A stretch of 64,000 bases of DNA from Molossus alvarezi (GCA_037176705.1 CM073886.1:3720001-3784000), one strand, 5' to 3'; counted from the first letter of the stretch, positions 10,790 through 24,500 are shown. Made by a program: numbers and translations. Notes: generated by a model not told the origin, from the letters alone.

Positions 10790-13556
10790 ATTCCAAAATG
10801 GTGGCAGAGTGAATGAAAGCTACACAGACCATCTCCCAGGAACAAACTGGAATTACAACTAAAATAAAGACAACTTGTCAGGAAAAACCAACAGAAAAGC
10901 AGTTTTTGAAGACCATACAACCAGGGACATGGAACCAATCCTGGTAGGATTGCAGAGGTGCGAGAGGTGGGCTGGGAGCCCACGAACAGCAGCACTCTTA
11001 CCTGTGAGCATCACCCTCGGGGTTAAACTCCCAAGTGGCTCTACAGAACTGAGAGCCAGGAGACAGTGCTAAAATAGCCACAGCCACTCACCTTGGGCTC
11101 TGACAGAGGGAAGGAAGACTGGACTGGAACTATGTGGAGACACATAGGATTGGGAAGGCACTCAGAGCTTCTGCAGAGTTGCGGTCACACAGGATGGTGG
11201 CCATCTTACTCCTTCTCAGGGCTCTGGGGACAGGCGGCAACCTCTCCCTTGGAGATTCAACCCCAGCATGTGGGCCAATTGAAATGCAAATTGAGGCTCA
11301 TTAACAACCAGCATCTGCCCCACCCTCAGGAAATCCACTTACACTAAATACATCAGAGAGTTTTTTTGTTCAACTTAGAACCCAAGGCTCTTCAAGTAAC
11401 CACTACTAATATCCTCCACTCAAAAAGCTAGAGGATAACTGAACCATTCCTGGGCTTGCAACTCTACCCAGGAAAGTAAGACTTGACAGTGGTGTTTAAG
11501 GTGGGTCCTCCTTCACTTATCCAAACCCAGTAGAGGGAGCTGCCAACAGAAGAACATCAATACCCACAGGGAAAATTTGGCAGACTCCAAAACATACTGA
11601 GATAGCCAAAATGGTGAAACAAAGAAACAAATCCCAAATGAAAAAACAAGAGACCTCCACTGAAGATGAGATAAATGAAATGCAGTTAAGCAACTTAACA
11701 GAGCTAGAATTCAGAGCCATGATCTTAAAGTAAAGGAAGATCAACAGCATGTGTAAGGATATGAGCACCATGAGCAAAGACATAGAAACATTGCAGATCA
11801 ACCAGATGGAAATGGAAAACCGCCAAGAAGAAATGAAGAATGACAGTAGAAAGAAAGAACATATTGGAAGGACTAAACAGCAAACTAGAGGAAGCTGAGG
11901 ACCAGATCAGTGAATTAGAAGACAGGGTAGGAAAAATCAATCAATCAGAAAACGAAAGGGGAAAAAAAAAACAACAGTTATAAAACAGGAAAACAGTTTA
12001 AAAGAACTGTGGGACAACAGGAAACGTAATAATATTCACATCATAGAAGTCCCTGAAGAAGAAGAAAATGAGCAAGGGTTAGAGAATATATTTAAAGAAA
12101 TAGTGACAAAAAACTTCCCTAATTTTGTGAAGGAAGAAGGCATTCAAGTTCATGAAGCACAGAGAGCCCCAAGTAAGAAGAACCCAAACAGCCCCACACC
12201 AAGTCACATAGTAATTAAAATGCCAAAAATTAAAGACAGAGAGAATCCTAAAGGAAGCAAGAGATAAGCAACAGGTTCCCTACAAAGGAACTCCCATAAG
12301 GCTATAATCTGACTTCTCAACAGAAATACTACAACCCAGAAGGGAATGGCATGAAGTAATTAAGGTCATGAAAACACAAGGATCTGAATCCACGACTACT
12401 CTACTGAACAAGGCTTATTATTCACAATAGAAGGTCAAATAAAGACCTTCCCAGACCCCCCCCCCAAAAAAAGCTAAATGAATACATTAGCACCAAACAA
12501 GCACTTCAAAAAATGTTAAAAAGACTGCTATAATTAGTAGACAAAATAGGAAGAAAAATATAACCGCATTAAACAAAAATGGCAATAAATAGGTACATAT
12601 CAATAATCACCTTAAATGTAAATGGATTGAATGCTCCGATAAAAAGACCCAATGTAGCTGATTGGATAAGAAAGCATGACTAACATATATGTTGTTTACA
12701 AGAGACCCACCTCACAACAAAAAACTCACATAGGTTGAAAGTGAAGGGATGGGAAAAAAAGTTTTCCAAGAGAATGGAAAGGAAAAAAAGCTAGGGTAGC
12801 AGTACTCATATCTGATAAAATAGATTTCAGAATGAAGGCCATAACCAGAAACAAAGAAGGCCACTACATAATATTGAAAGGATCTATCTGACAGGAAGAT
12901 ATAACCTTGATAAACATATATGCACCCAATATAGGAGCACCAAAATATATTAAAAATCTGGAGAACTTCAAAGCAGAAATTGACAGCAATACAATAATAG
13001 CAGGGGACTTCAACACCATTCTGGCATCACTGGATAGATCCTCTAGACAAAAAATTAGCGAGGAAACAGACACTCAACGAAACACTAGACCAAATGAATT
13101 TAATAGATATCTACAGAAAATTACACCCCAAAACTGCAGAATTCACATTTTTCTCAAGTGCACATGGGACATTCTCAGAGACAGACCACATGTTAGGACA
13201 CAAACTAAGTCTCTACAAGTTTAGGAAGATTGAAATCATATGAAGCATCTTCTCAGATCATGATGGCATGAAACAAGAAATCAATTGCAACAAAAACATA
13301 CAAAGACATTAGAACACATGGAGGCTCAATAGCATGTTATTGAACAATAAATGGGTTACCATGGAGATCAAGGAAGAAATTAAAAACTTCCTGGAAACCA
13401 ATGAAAATGAACACACAACAGTACAAAATCTATGAGATGCAGCAAAAGCAGTTCTGAGAGAAAAGGTTATAGCAGCACAGGCCTACCTCAAAAATGAAGA
13501 AAAATTTCTAATAGACTATCTAACCTCACAACTTAAAGAACTAGAAATCGAGAGAA
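10790..13556 (+). mobile_element. L1 (L1-2), 3' part missing
   Basis: It starts with AAAATGGTGGCAGAGTG and has a compact 5' UTR (to about 11,610). ORF1 starts at ATG 11,611 (MVKQRNKSQMKKQETS) but has a stop near 11,731. ORF2 begins near 12,579 and shows endonuclease pieces (SGDFNT near 12,995). It ends inside ORF2 at about 13,556, exactly where the next L1 begins. The rest of its ORF2 is not found downstream. The 283 bp before it (10,507-10,789) are plain AT-rich intron. Confidence 0.85.
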
Positions 13557-13750
13557 AAAATGGCAGCGGAGTGAATGGAAGCTACACAGACCATCTCCCA
13601 AGACCAAACTGTAATTACAACAAAAATAAAGACATTGTCAGGAAGGGGCAACCAAAAGGCAGCTTGGAGGACCACATAACCAGGGACACTGACTCAATCC
13701 TGGAAGGCTTACGAGGATGCGAGAGGGGGCCAGGAGCCCACGGTCCACAG

Positions 13751-14135
13751 TGGCCTGGGGTGGGACCAGAGGACTCTGCTGGAAGCTGCGCCCTCGGCTG
13801 GGTCCTGCGACCTCGGCTGGGTGCTACGCCCTTGGCTGGCACCAGTGGCCTCAGCTGGAAGCAGCACCCTTGGCTGGGTCCTGTGGCGATGGCTGGGTCC
13901 TGCAACCTTGGCTGGGTGTTACGCACTCAGCTGGGACCCACGGCCTCGGCTGGAAGCTGCATACTCGGCTGGGTCCTGTGGCCTTAGCTGGGACCAGAGG
14001 CCACCTCCGCTGGGTGCTATGCCCTCGGCTGGGACCAGCTGGCTTGGCTGGAACTGAGCCCTTGGCTGGGTCCTGTGACCTCGGCTGGGAGCTACGCCAT
14101 CCGTTGGGAGCTGCCGCAGCCTCAGCCGGGCTTAG
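13751..14135 (+). repeat. 19-bp tandem array in L1-3 5' UTR
   Basis: At least 11 uninterrupted 19-bp units from 13,792 to 14,000, then irregular units to about 14,135. The consensus is close to CCTCGGCTGGGTCCTGTGG. Unit starts: 13,792, 13,811, 13,830, 13,849, 13,868, 13,887, 13,906, 13,925, 13,944, 13,963, 13,982. Because 19 is not a multiple of 3, all frames stay open and yield spurious ORFs. The sister L1 5' UTRs at 10,790 and 19,866 lack it. Confidence 0.95.
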
Positions 14136-14800
14136 TTGGGAGCAGTGTCCTCAGATTAAAGTCTGGACTCCAGGGCCCAGAGCCCAGACAGAGACTAAAT
14201 TGGCAGCAGCCACTAACCTTGGGCTCCGGCAGAGGGAGGGCAGACTGGACTGGAACTGTGTGGGGACACTCAGGATTTGGAGGGTGCTCAGAGCTTTTGC
14301 TGAGTGCAGCCATGCAGGACTGTGGTCATCTTACTCCTTCCCAGGGCCCTGGGGAGAGGCGGCTGCCCCCTCCCTTGGAGATTCAACCACACCCCTGGCC
14401 ATTGAAATGCTATTTGAGGCCCATTAACAACCAGCAGCTGCCCCACCCTTGGGAAATCCTCTTACACTGAGCACCTGAGGGAGTTTTTCAGTCAACTCAG
14501 AAACCAAGGTTTTTCAGGAGACCACTACTAATGGCCTCCAGGCAAAATACTAGAGGATAACTACCATTCCCTGGATAGCAATTTTAACCAGGGAAGTTAA
14601 GACTTGACAGTGGTGTTTGAAGGGGGTCCTCACTGCCTCATCCAAATCCAGGAGAGGGAGCCACAAACGGCAGAACACCAACACCCACAGGAAAAATTTG
14701 GCAGCCTCCAAAGCCCACTGTGATAGCCAAAATGGTGAAAAACAGAAACAAAAGCCAAATGAAAGAATAAGAGACATCTACCGAAGATGAGATAAATGAG

Positions 14801-15160
14801 GTGCAGTTAAGTAAGTTAACAGAACTGGAATTCAGAGCCATGATCTTGAAGAAACTCAACAGCATGTGTAAGGACATGAGTACCATGAGTAAAGACATAG
14901 AAATGTTGAAAATCAACCAGCTGGAAATTAAAAACCACCAAGAAGAAATTAAAAACCACCAAGAAGAAATGAAGAATGACATATCAAAATTAAAAAACAC
15001 ATTGCAAAGTCTAAATAGCAGAGTAGAGGAAGCTGAGGACTGGTTCAGTAAATTAGAAGATAGGGTAGAAAAAAATCAACCAATCAGAAAACCAAAAGGA
15101 AAAAATAATTTAAAAACAGGAAAACAGCTTAAGAGAACTGTGGGACAACTGGAAATGTAA
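14801..15160 (+). pseudogene. L1-3 ORF1 N-terminal fragment
   Basis: Open for 119 codons: QLSKLTELEFRAMILKKLNS then a coiled coil with the duplicated block EIKNHQEEIKNHQEE and RVEEAEDWFSKLEDRVEKNQ, typical of L1 ORF1p. The frame opens internally; the ancestral ATG at about 14,732 is followed by a stop after MKE. The RNA-recognition and C-terminal parts follow in other frames to about 15,655. Confidence 0.75.
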
Positions 15161-15868
15161 TAACATTTGTATGATAGAAGTCCCCAAAGATGAAGAAAAT
15201 GAGCAAGGGTTAGAGAATATATTTGAAAAAATAGTGACAGAAAACTTCTCTAATTTGGTGAAGGAAGGAGGCATTCAAGTTCAAGAAGCCAGAGAGCCAC
15301 AAGTAACAAGAACCCAAAGAAGCCCACACCAAGACACATAGTAATCAAAATGCCAAAATTTCAAGTCAAAAAGAATCATAAAAGCAGCAAGAGAGAAGCA
15401 ACAGGTTACCTACAAAGGAAACCCCATAAGGCTCTCAGCTGACTTCTCAACAGAAACACTACAGGCCAGAAGGGAATGGCATGAGGTAATCAGGGTCATG
15501 AAAAACAAGAATCTGAATTCAAGACTACTCTACCCAGCAAGGCTATCATTCAAAATAGAAGGTCAAATAAAGAGCTTCCCAGACATAAAAAGGCTAAGGG
15601 AATACATGAACACCAAACCATCACTGCAAGAAATGTTAAAAGGATGGCTGTAATTAGCAGGAGAAATAGGAAGAAAAATATAACCAAACTAAACAAAAAT
15701 GGCACTAAATAAGTACATATCAGTAATCACCTTAAATATAAGTGGATTGAATGCTCCCATAAGAAGACACAGAGTAGCTGATTAAATAAGAAAACATGAC
15801 TCATTTATATGTTGTTTACAAGAGACCCACCTCACAACAAAAGACTCACATAGGTTGAAAGTGAAGGG

Positions 15869-17134
15869 ATGGAAAAAAATCTTCCAAGCAAACGGAAAGA
15901 AAAAAAACCTGGGGTAGCAATACTCATATCTGATAAAACTGATTTCAAAATGAAGGCCATAACTAGAGACAAAGAAGGCCACTACATGATATTGAAAGAA
16001 TCTATCCAACAGGAAGATATAACCTTGATAAACATATATGCACCCAATATAGAAGCACCAAAATATATTAAAAATCTTCTGGCAGATTTTAAAGGAGAAA
16101 TCGATAGCAATACAATCATAGCAGGGGACTTCAACACCCCGAGGACATCACTAGATAGATCCTCTAGACAAAAAAGTAGCAAGGAAACAGAGACTCTAAA
16201 TGAAGCACTAGACCAAATAGATTTAATAGATATCTACAGAGAATTACACCCCAAAACTACAGAATTCACATTCTTCTCAAGTGCACATGGGATATTCTCA
16301 AAGACAGACCAGTTGTTAGGGCACAAACTAAGTCTCTACAAGTTCATGAAGACTGAAATTATATCTAGCTTCTCAGATCACAATGGCATGAAACTAGAAA
16401 TCATTTGCAAGAAGAACATACAAAAACCTTTGAACACATGGAAGCTAAATAGCATGTTATTAAACAATGAATGGGTTACCAAGGAGATCAAGGAAGAAAT
16501 TAAAAATTTCCTGGAAAACAATGAAAATGAAGACACAACAACACAAAATCTAGGCGTGGCAGCGAAAACAGTTCTGAAAGGGAAGTTCATAGCACTTCAG
16601 GCCTACCTCAAAAAACAAGAAAAATCTTTAATAGACTATCTAAGCTCACAACTTAAAGAACTAGAGAGCAAACAAAAAGAAAACCCCAGAGCAAGTAGAA
16701 GGAAGGAAATAGTAAAGATCAGACCAGAAGTAAATGACATAGAGACCAAAAAAAAAAAAAAAATTCAAAGGATCAATGAAACAAAGAGCTGGTTTTTCGA
16801 AAAGATAAACAATATTGATGGACCCTTAGCTAGACTCACCAAGAAACAGAGAGAGAGAACCCAAATACACAAAATCAGAAATGAAAAAGGAGAGGTAACA
16901 AATGACGTCACAGAAATACAAAAGATCGTTAACAACTACTATGAACAATTATATGGCAACAAATTCGACAATCTAAGTGAAGTGGATGAATTTCTAGAAA
17001 CATATAGTCTCCCAAAACTGGTCCAGGAAGAGATAGAAAATTTGAACAGACCAATAACAACAAAAGTAATTGAAGATGTAATCAAGACTCTCCCAGCAAA
17101 CAAAAGTTCAGGCACGGATGGCTTCACGGGGTAG
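15869..17134 (+). pseudogene. L1-3 ORF2 fragment: endonuclease and RT start
   Basis: A 421-codon open stretch, the longest in the window. It carries the APE-type endonuclease (VAILISDKTDF, INIYAPN, IIAGDFNTPRTSLDRSSRQ, FFSSAHGIFSKTDQLLGHK, SDHNGMKLE), then the linker and the beginning of RT ([29 protein letters not shown]), ending at a TAG where a Glu or Glu-Phe would be expected. A frameshift near 15,865 separates it from the ORF2 ATG at 15,699. It nicks DNA at TTTT/A-like sites in the live family. Confidence 0.85.
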
Positions 17135-17306
17135 TTTTACCGGACATTCAAAGAAGAACTAACACCCATTCTCCTTAAACTATTTCAAAAAATTCAAGAA
17201 GAAGGAAGACTTCCAAACTTGTTTTATGAAGCCAGCATAATTCTAATTCCAAAACCAAAAAAAAAAAGACACAACTAAGAAAGAAAACTACAGGCCAATA
17301 TTCCTG

Positions 17307-18288
17307 ATGAACATAGACGCTAAAATCCTGAACAAAATACTAGCAAATCAGATTCAGCAATACACCAAAAAAATTATCCACCATGACCAAGTGGGATTCA
17401 TCCCAGGGATGCAAGGTTGGTACAATATTCTCAAATCCATAAATGTGATACACCACATAAATAAAATGAAGAATAAAAACCACATGATCATATCAATAGA
17501 TGCCGAAAAACCATTGACATAATCCAGCATCCATTTCTGATAAAAACGCTCAGCAATGTGGGAATAGAGGGATTATATCTAGACATAATAAAGGCCATAT
17601 ATGAAATTCCTACAGCCAACATCATACTCAAAGTGCAAAAACTAAAAGCATTTCCCTTAAGAACAGGAACAAGGCAAGGATGCCCACTTTTGCCACTCTT
17701 ATTTAACATAGTACGGGAAGCCTTAGCCACAGCAATCAAACATGAAGAAAAAATAAAAGGGATCCAAGTTGGAACGGAGGAAGTGAAACTGTCATTATTC
17801 GCCGATGACATAATGTTATACATAATATAATAAACTCCATCAGAAATCTACTAGACTTAATAAATAAATTTTGCAATGTACCAGGATATAAAATTAACAT
17901 CAAGAAATCGATGGCATTCTTATACATCAATGATAAATAACAGAAAGAGAAACTAAAAAAACAATTCAATTTACCATTGTGGCAAAAAAAAAAAAAAAAA
18001 TTAAGATACCTAGGAATAAATTTAACCAAAGAAGTAAAGGACTTATTTGCAGAAAACTACAGGGCATTTGAAAAAGAAATAGATGAAGATATAAAAATGT
18101 GGAAGCACATACCTTGTTCATGGATTGAAAGAATTAACATCATTGAAATGTCCATATTACCCATGACAATCTATAGATTCAATGCAATTCTCATCAAAAT
18201 ACTAACAACATATATCACAGAACTAGTCCAAATTATTAAAAAGTTCATATGGAACCAAAAAAGAACCCAAATATCCACAGCAATCTAG
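17307..18288 (+). pseudogene. L1-3 ORF2 fragments: RT core
   Basis: Three open stretches in different frames: 17,307-17,522 ([31 protein letters not shown]), 17,558-17,830 ([20 protein letters not shown], then the active site FADD in SLFADDIML), and 17,977-18,288 ([20 protein letters not shown]). They are separated by single frameshifts. The conserved RT motifs are present but not in one frame. Confidence 0.8.
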
Positions 18289-19525
18289 ATAAGTAGGACA
18301 AAGTAGGTGGGATCACAATACCGGATATCAGGTTATACTACAAAGCCACTGTAATCAACACAGCTTGGTACTGACACAAGAACCGGCATATAGATCTATG
18401 GAACAGAACAGAGAACTGAGAAATGGACCCAAGGCAATATGCTGAATTAATATTTGACAAAGGTGGCAAGAGCATGCAGTGGAGTAAAGACAGCCTCTTC
18501 AATAAATAGGGTTGGGAAAATTGGACAGCTACATGCAAAAAAAAAAAAAAAAAAAAAAAAAAAATGAAACTAGACCATCAACTTACACCCTACATAATAA
18601 ACTCAAAATGGATAAAAGACTTAAATGTGACTCATGAATCCATAAAAATCCTAAAAGAAACTGTAGGCAACAAAATTTCAGATATCATATGCAGCAGAAT
18701 TTTCACTGATACACCACCTTAGGCAACAGAAACAAGGGAGAAAATGAACACATGGGACTACATCAAACTCAAAAGCTTCTGCACAGGAAAAGATACAGTT
18801 CAAATTGGAAAGGCAACCCACTGTATGGGAGAGCATAAATGTCAATGATATTTCAGATAAGGGATTAATTTTTAATATATATAGAGTGCTCATACAACTC
18901 AACAAAAGTAAGACACAGACTGGTGCTGCCACTATTGAACACAATATTGTGTTACCTCAAAAAATTACAAATTGAACTGCCATTTGACCCAGTGATCCTA
19001 CTTCTAGGAATATACCCTAAGAAGACTGAAACAACAATCAGAAAGAATATATGTACCCCCATGTTTGTAGCAGCACTATTTACAATAGCTAAGATCTGGA
19101 AACAATCCAAATGTCCATCAGTAGACAAATGGAAAAAAAGCTGTGGTACATATACACAATGGAGTACTATGCCGCTGTAAGAAAGGAAGATCTCTTGTTC
19201 TTTGAGACGACATGGACGGACGTGGAAAGTATCATCCTAAGCAAAACAAGCTAAAGAGAGAAAGCCAAGTATCATATGATCTCACTTATTTGTGGAATAT
19301 AATGAACATAACAGTCTGAAGAATGGGGTAATCCCAGAGACGTGAAAGTGGGGTATAGACTAACAATCCCCAGAGGAGGGTGTGGTTGGGGAGAGATAAA
19401 CCACAGCAGTTATATGCATGTGTGCATGAACAATGGACATGGACAACAAAGTGGGGACAGGGTGTGGAGGGGGAGGGGGAGCGGGATTGGGGGCAGAAAG
19501 GAGAAACATCTCTAACAAAAATAAA

Positions 19526-19557
<32 letters not shown>

Positions 19558-19865
19558 CAGCAATTTAGAAGGTAGCAGAAAATTTACCATTAGAGCAGCA
19601 AAAAGAAAAAATAATTTTTAAAAATGAGGATAGTGGAAGGGATCTCTGGGATAATAAGAATTGTAACAATATTCATATAATAGGGGTATCAGAAGAAGAA
19701 GAATTCAAGGGACTGTTAACCTGTTTGAAGAAAGTGACTGAAAACTTTCCTAACCTGGTGAATGGAAAAGGCACACAAGTCCAAAACAAGTTGAAATGAA
19801 AGAGGCTCACACCAAGAGACAGCATAAGAAAAATGGTAACAGTCTTTGGAATTAAAGACAAATTC
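19558..19865 (+). pseudogene. ORF1 fragment of L1/HAL1 type
   Basis: About 300 bp between two L1 copies. It aligns with the HAL1 ORF1 at about 26,030-26,300 (shared RDLWDN, NIHIIGV, TENFPNLV, QVQ words). It is degenerate, cut on the left by the tail of L1-3 and on the right by the 5' end of L1-4. It may be the remains of the element that L1-4 landed in. Confidence 0.65.
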
Positions 19866-21210
19866 CAAAATGACAACAGAGTAAATGGAAGCTACACAGA
19901 TCATCTCCCAGGACCAAACTGGAATTACAACTGAAATAAAGACAAATTGTCAGGAAAAAAACAATGGAAGAGCAGCTGGAGAGGTTATAAAACCAAGAAA
20001 AGTAAAAGGACAAGAAATCAAGCCTGGTAGGAACAGCAGAGGCAAGAGAGGGTGGGCTGGGAGCACACTAACAGCAGCTGCTTTAGCTGTCAGCAGCTCG
20101 CTTGGGGTTAACATACCAAGCTGGCTCCACAGCGCAGACGGCTGGGACAGAGCACTAAATTAGCTACAGCCACTCACCTTAGGCTCTGGCATATGGAGGG
20201 TGGTCTGGACTGGAACTGTGTGGAAACTGGGGAGCTTGGAGAGCTGGGAGGGCAATGGGAGTTTTGTGTTGAATTACTCCCTCATAGGACAGTAGCTATC
20301 TTACTCAAAGAGCCCCTTCCTAGAGGCCAATGGGAGAAGCAACAGCCCTTCTCTCAAGAATTTAACTCCACCTGGCCAGGCCAGGGAAATGAAAATTGTG
20401 GCTAATTAACAGCCAGCAAGCACTGCTCCACCTACTAGAAATCCTCTTACCCTGAACACCAGAGAGATTTTTTTATTCAACTGAGGGCTACAACACAAGG
20501 CTCATCAAGTAATTGAGACTAACAACCTCGAGGCAGAAAGCTAGAGGATAACGGAATCTTTCCTGGGCTTGCAAATCTACCCAGGAAAGTAAACTTGACA
20601 GTGTTGTTTAAAGTGGGTCCTCCCACACTCATCCAAACACAGTAGAGGCAGCCACAGTGGAACACCAACACCTACAGAAAAAATTTGGCAGCCAAAATGG
20701 TGAAATAAATAAAACTCAAATGAAAGAACAAGAGAATTTTCCACATATCAGTGGGCGAGTTCAAAGTAATAATCATGAGGAAGCTCAGTAGCATGAGTAA
20801 AGATATAGAAGCATTGAAAACCAACCAATTGGAAATGAAGAATGATATAGCAGAAATAAAGAACACATTGGAAGGATAACCAGCAGAGTAGAGGAAGCTT
20901 AGGGCAGGATCAGTGAATCAGAAGACAGGGTAGAAAAAAAATCACCCATTTAGAGAACCAAAAAGAAAAAACAATTAAAAAACATGAAGACAGCCGAAGA
21001 GAACTGTGGGACAATATGAAACATAACAACAATCGTTTCATAGGAATTCCAGAAGAAGAAAATGAGCAAGGATAGAGAATATATTTGAAGAAATAGTGAC
21101 AGGAAACTTTCCTAACTTGGTGAAGGAAAAAGGCATTCAAGTGTGAGAAGCACAGAGGGCACCAAGTAAGAACCAAAAAAAGTCTCACACCAAGACATGT
21201 AATAATTGAA

Positions 21211-21561
21211 ATGCCAAAAATGAAAGACAAAGAGAGAATCCTAAAGGCAGCAAGCAATAAGCAACAGGTTACCTACAAAGGAACCCCCATAAGGCTATCA
21301 GCTGACTTCTCAACAGAAACACTACAGGCCAGATGGGAATGGCATGAAGTAGTCAAGGTCATGAAAAACAAGGATCTGAATCCAAGACTATTCATTTCAG
21401 CAAGGCTATCATTCAAAATAGAATGTGAAATAAAGACTTTCCCAGACCAAAAAAAAAGGGGGGAGGGAGGCCTAATGGAATATATTAGCACTAAACCAGC
21501 ACTGCAAGAAATGTTTGAAAAACTGCTGGGATTAGTAGAAGAAATAGGAAGAAAAATGTAA
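21211..21561 (+). pseudogene. L1-4 ORF1 C-terminal fragment
   Basis: 116-codon open stretch: MPKMKDKERILKAASNKQQV, then [20 protein letters not shown] and FKIECEIKTFPDQ, ending near the ORF1 stop. This is the conserved C-terminal domain of L1 ORF1p that, with the RRM, binds RNA. The N-terminal half upstream is broken. Confidence 0.75.
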
Positions 21562-24500
21562 CCACAATAAAGATGGCAATAAATAAGTACATATCAATAA
21601 TCACCTTAAATGTAAATGGATTGAACATTGTGACCAAAAGACACAGAGTAGTTGATTGGATTAAAAAGCATGACTAATATACATGCTGTTTGCAAGAAAC
21701 CCACCTTACAACAAAAGACTCACACAGGTTGAAAGTGAAGGGATAGAAAAAATTTTTTCAAGCAAACAGAAACAAAATAAAGAGCTGGGGTGGCAATACT
21801 CGTATCCGATAAAATAAACTTCAAAATGAAAGCCATAACTACAGACAATGAATGCCACTACATAATATTTAAAGGACCTATCCTACAGAAAGATATAACG
21901 TTGGTAAATATATATGCACCCAGTATAGGAGCAACAAAATATATTATAAAACTTCTGGAGGACTTCAAAGGAGAAATCAACAGCAATACAATCATAGCAG
22001 GAGACTTCAGCATCCCGCTTACATCACTGGATAGATCCTCTAGACAAAAACATTAGTAAGGAAACAGAGACTCTAAATGATGCACTAGACCAAATGGATT
22101 TAATAGATATCTATGAGAGTTATAGCCAAAAACTGCAGAATTCACATTCTTCTCAAGTGCCCATGGGACATTCTCAAAGACAGACCACATGTTAGGACAC
22201 AAACTAAATATCTACATGTTTAAGAAGATTGAAATTATATCAAGCATATTCTCAGATCACAATGACATGAAACTAGAAATCACTTACAACAAAGCACACA
22301 AAGACATTTGAACACATGGAGGCAATAGCATGTGTTACCAAGCAGATCATGGGTTACCATGCAGATCAAGGAAGAAATTAAACACTTCCTGGAAACCAAT
22401 GAAAATGAACACACAACAACACAAAAGCTTTGGGATGCAGCAAAAGCAGTCCTGAGAGGGGAATTTATGGCACTATAGGCCTACCTCAAGAAACAAGACA
22501 AATTTCTAATTAACTATCTAACCTCACAACTTAAAGAACTAGAAATTAAACTAAAAGAAAAACCCAGAGAAAGTAGAAGGAAGGAAATAGTAAATATTGG
22601 AGCAGAAATAAATAACAAAGAGACTAATAAAACAATTTACAAGATCAAAGAAGCAAAGAGCTGGTTCATTGAAAAGATAAACAGATTTATGGACCCTTAG
22701 CTAGACTCACCAAGAAACAAAAAGAGAGGACCCAAATACACAAAATTAGAAACAAAAGAGAAGAAGTAACCACTGACATCACAAAAATACAAAGGATCAT
22801 TAACAAATACTAGGAACAATTATACACCAACAAATTGGACAATTTAGGTGAAATGGAAATTTCTAGAAACAGTAGTCTCTCCAAACTGAACTGGGAAAAG
22901 ATAGAAAACTTGAACAGACCAATAGCAACTGTGAAATTTAAGATGTAATAAAATCTTCTAGCAAACAAAAGCCTGGGCCCAGACAACTTCAAGGGCCAGT
23001 TATACTGAACATTTAAAGAAAATCTAACACCCATTCTCCTCAAACTATTTCCAAATATCAAAGAAGATGGAAGACTTCCAAACTTGTTTTATGAGGCCAA
23101 CATAATTCGAATTCCAAAACCAAGTAAAGACAAAAAGCAAAAAAGCAAAAACGACAGGCCAATACCCCTGATGACCATAGATGCTAAAATATTTAACAAA
23201 ATATGAGCAAGTCAGATCCAGCAATACATTAAAAAATCATTCACCACGACATGGGACTTATCCCAGGGATGCAAGGCTCGTACAATATTCGCAAATCAAT
23301 AAATGTGATACACCACATAAACAAAATGAAAGATAAAAACCATTTGATCATATCAATAGATACTGAAAAAGCATTTGACAAAGTCCAGCACCTATTTTTG
23401 ATAAAAACACTCAGCATGTGGGAATAGAGGGATCATAACTCATCATAATAAAGGCCATATATGAAAACCTACAGCCAATATCATACTCAATGGACAAAAA
23501 CTAAAAGTATCTCCTTTAAGAACAGAAACAAAACAGGGATGCCCACTTTTCCACTCTTATTAAAATAGTACTGGAAGTCTTAGCCACAGCAATTAGACAT
23601 GAAGAAAATATAAAAGGGATCCAAATTGGAAAGGAGGAAGTGAAACACTGCCATTGTTTGCAGATGACATGATATTGTACATAGAAAATTCTAAAAACTC
23701 CATCAAAAATCTACTAGATTTAATAAACAAATTTGGCAAAGTAGCAGGATACAAACTTAGCATCAAGAAATCGATAACATTCTTATACACCAACAATGAA
23801 CTCACAGAAAGAGAAACTAAAACAAAAATCCCATTTACCATTGTGGCAAAAAAATTAAGATACTTAGGAATAGGAGGTGGGTCAAGATGGCGGTGTAGGC
23901 AAACACAATATCATGTCCTCCCACAACCATATCAAAATTATAACAAAACTGCAACACAACCATCATTCAGAACCTCTTGAAATTGACCTGAATGGAAGTC
24001 CTACAATTACAAAATTAAAGCAGCTGCCACATCCAGACTGATAAGAGGGGTGGAGGTGTGGATGAGCTGGTCCCACACCCACGTATGTCAGATAAAAAAC
24101 AGGAGGGTCATGTTGGCTGGGAAAGCCCTCCCTGAGGAGCAATAGGTCCCCATCCCACACCAGGTGCCCAGCTCAGGGTCCCAGTGCCAGGAAGAAAAGT
24201 CCCCGTAACTTCTGGCTGTAAAACCAGTGCAAACTGAGGCAGAGGGAGGCTGCAGCTCTGGAAACTTCAGCAGTTCTTCTTAAAGGGCCTGTGCACAGAC
24301 TTACTCTGACCCGCTCCCTCTGATCTCTGAGGGGAGGCAGTTTGAGGGGCACAAGAGAACAGGAAGAACTGAGCTGTTTGGCCTCTGGATGAGGGCTGGA
24401 GGGGCAAATTTCTCCTGGACAGACCTGCTGGTGGAGGCCATTGTTCCTTTGGTGAGCCTTTCCCCCACAGGGCAGGCAGACAGTGGTCATATCTAAGACT

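Larger units (their letters stand above)
13557..19557 (+). mobile_element. L1 (L1-3), near full length
   Basis: Starts TGGCAGCGGAGTGAATGGAA. The 5' UTR (to about 14,731) includes a 19-bp tandem array. ORF1 runs from about 14,732 to 15,655, ORF2 from ATG 15,699 to about 19,180, and a short 3' UTR ends in a TAAA-repeat tail at 19,521-19,557. The ORFs contain several stops and frameshifts, so it is inactive but well preserved. A deletion of about 250 bp removes the zinc-knuckle-like C-terminal part near 18,911. A 28-base A run lies at 18,537-18,564. No target-site duplication is evident. Confidence 0.9.

Noticed and set aside
13717..14427. 236-codon open frame on the + strand
   Set aside because: It lies in the L1-3 5' UTR and is kept open by the 19-bp GC-rich array; two other frames are open too. 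No protein-like conservation.
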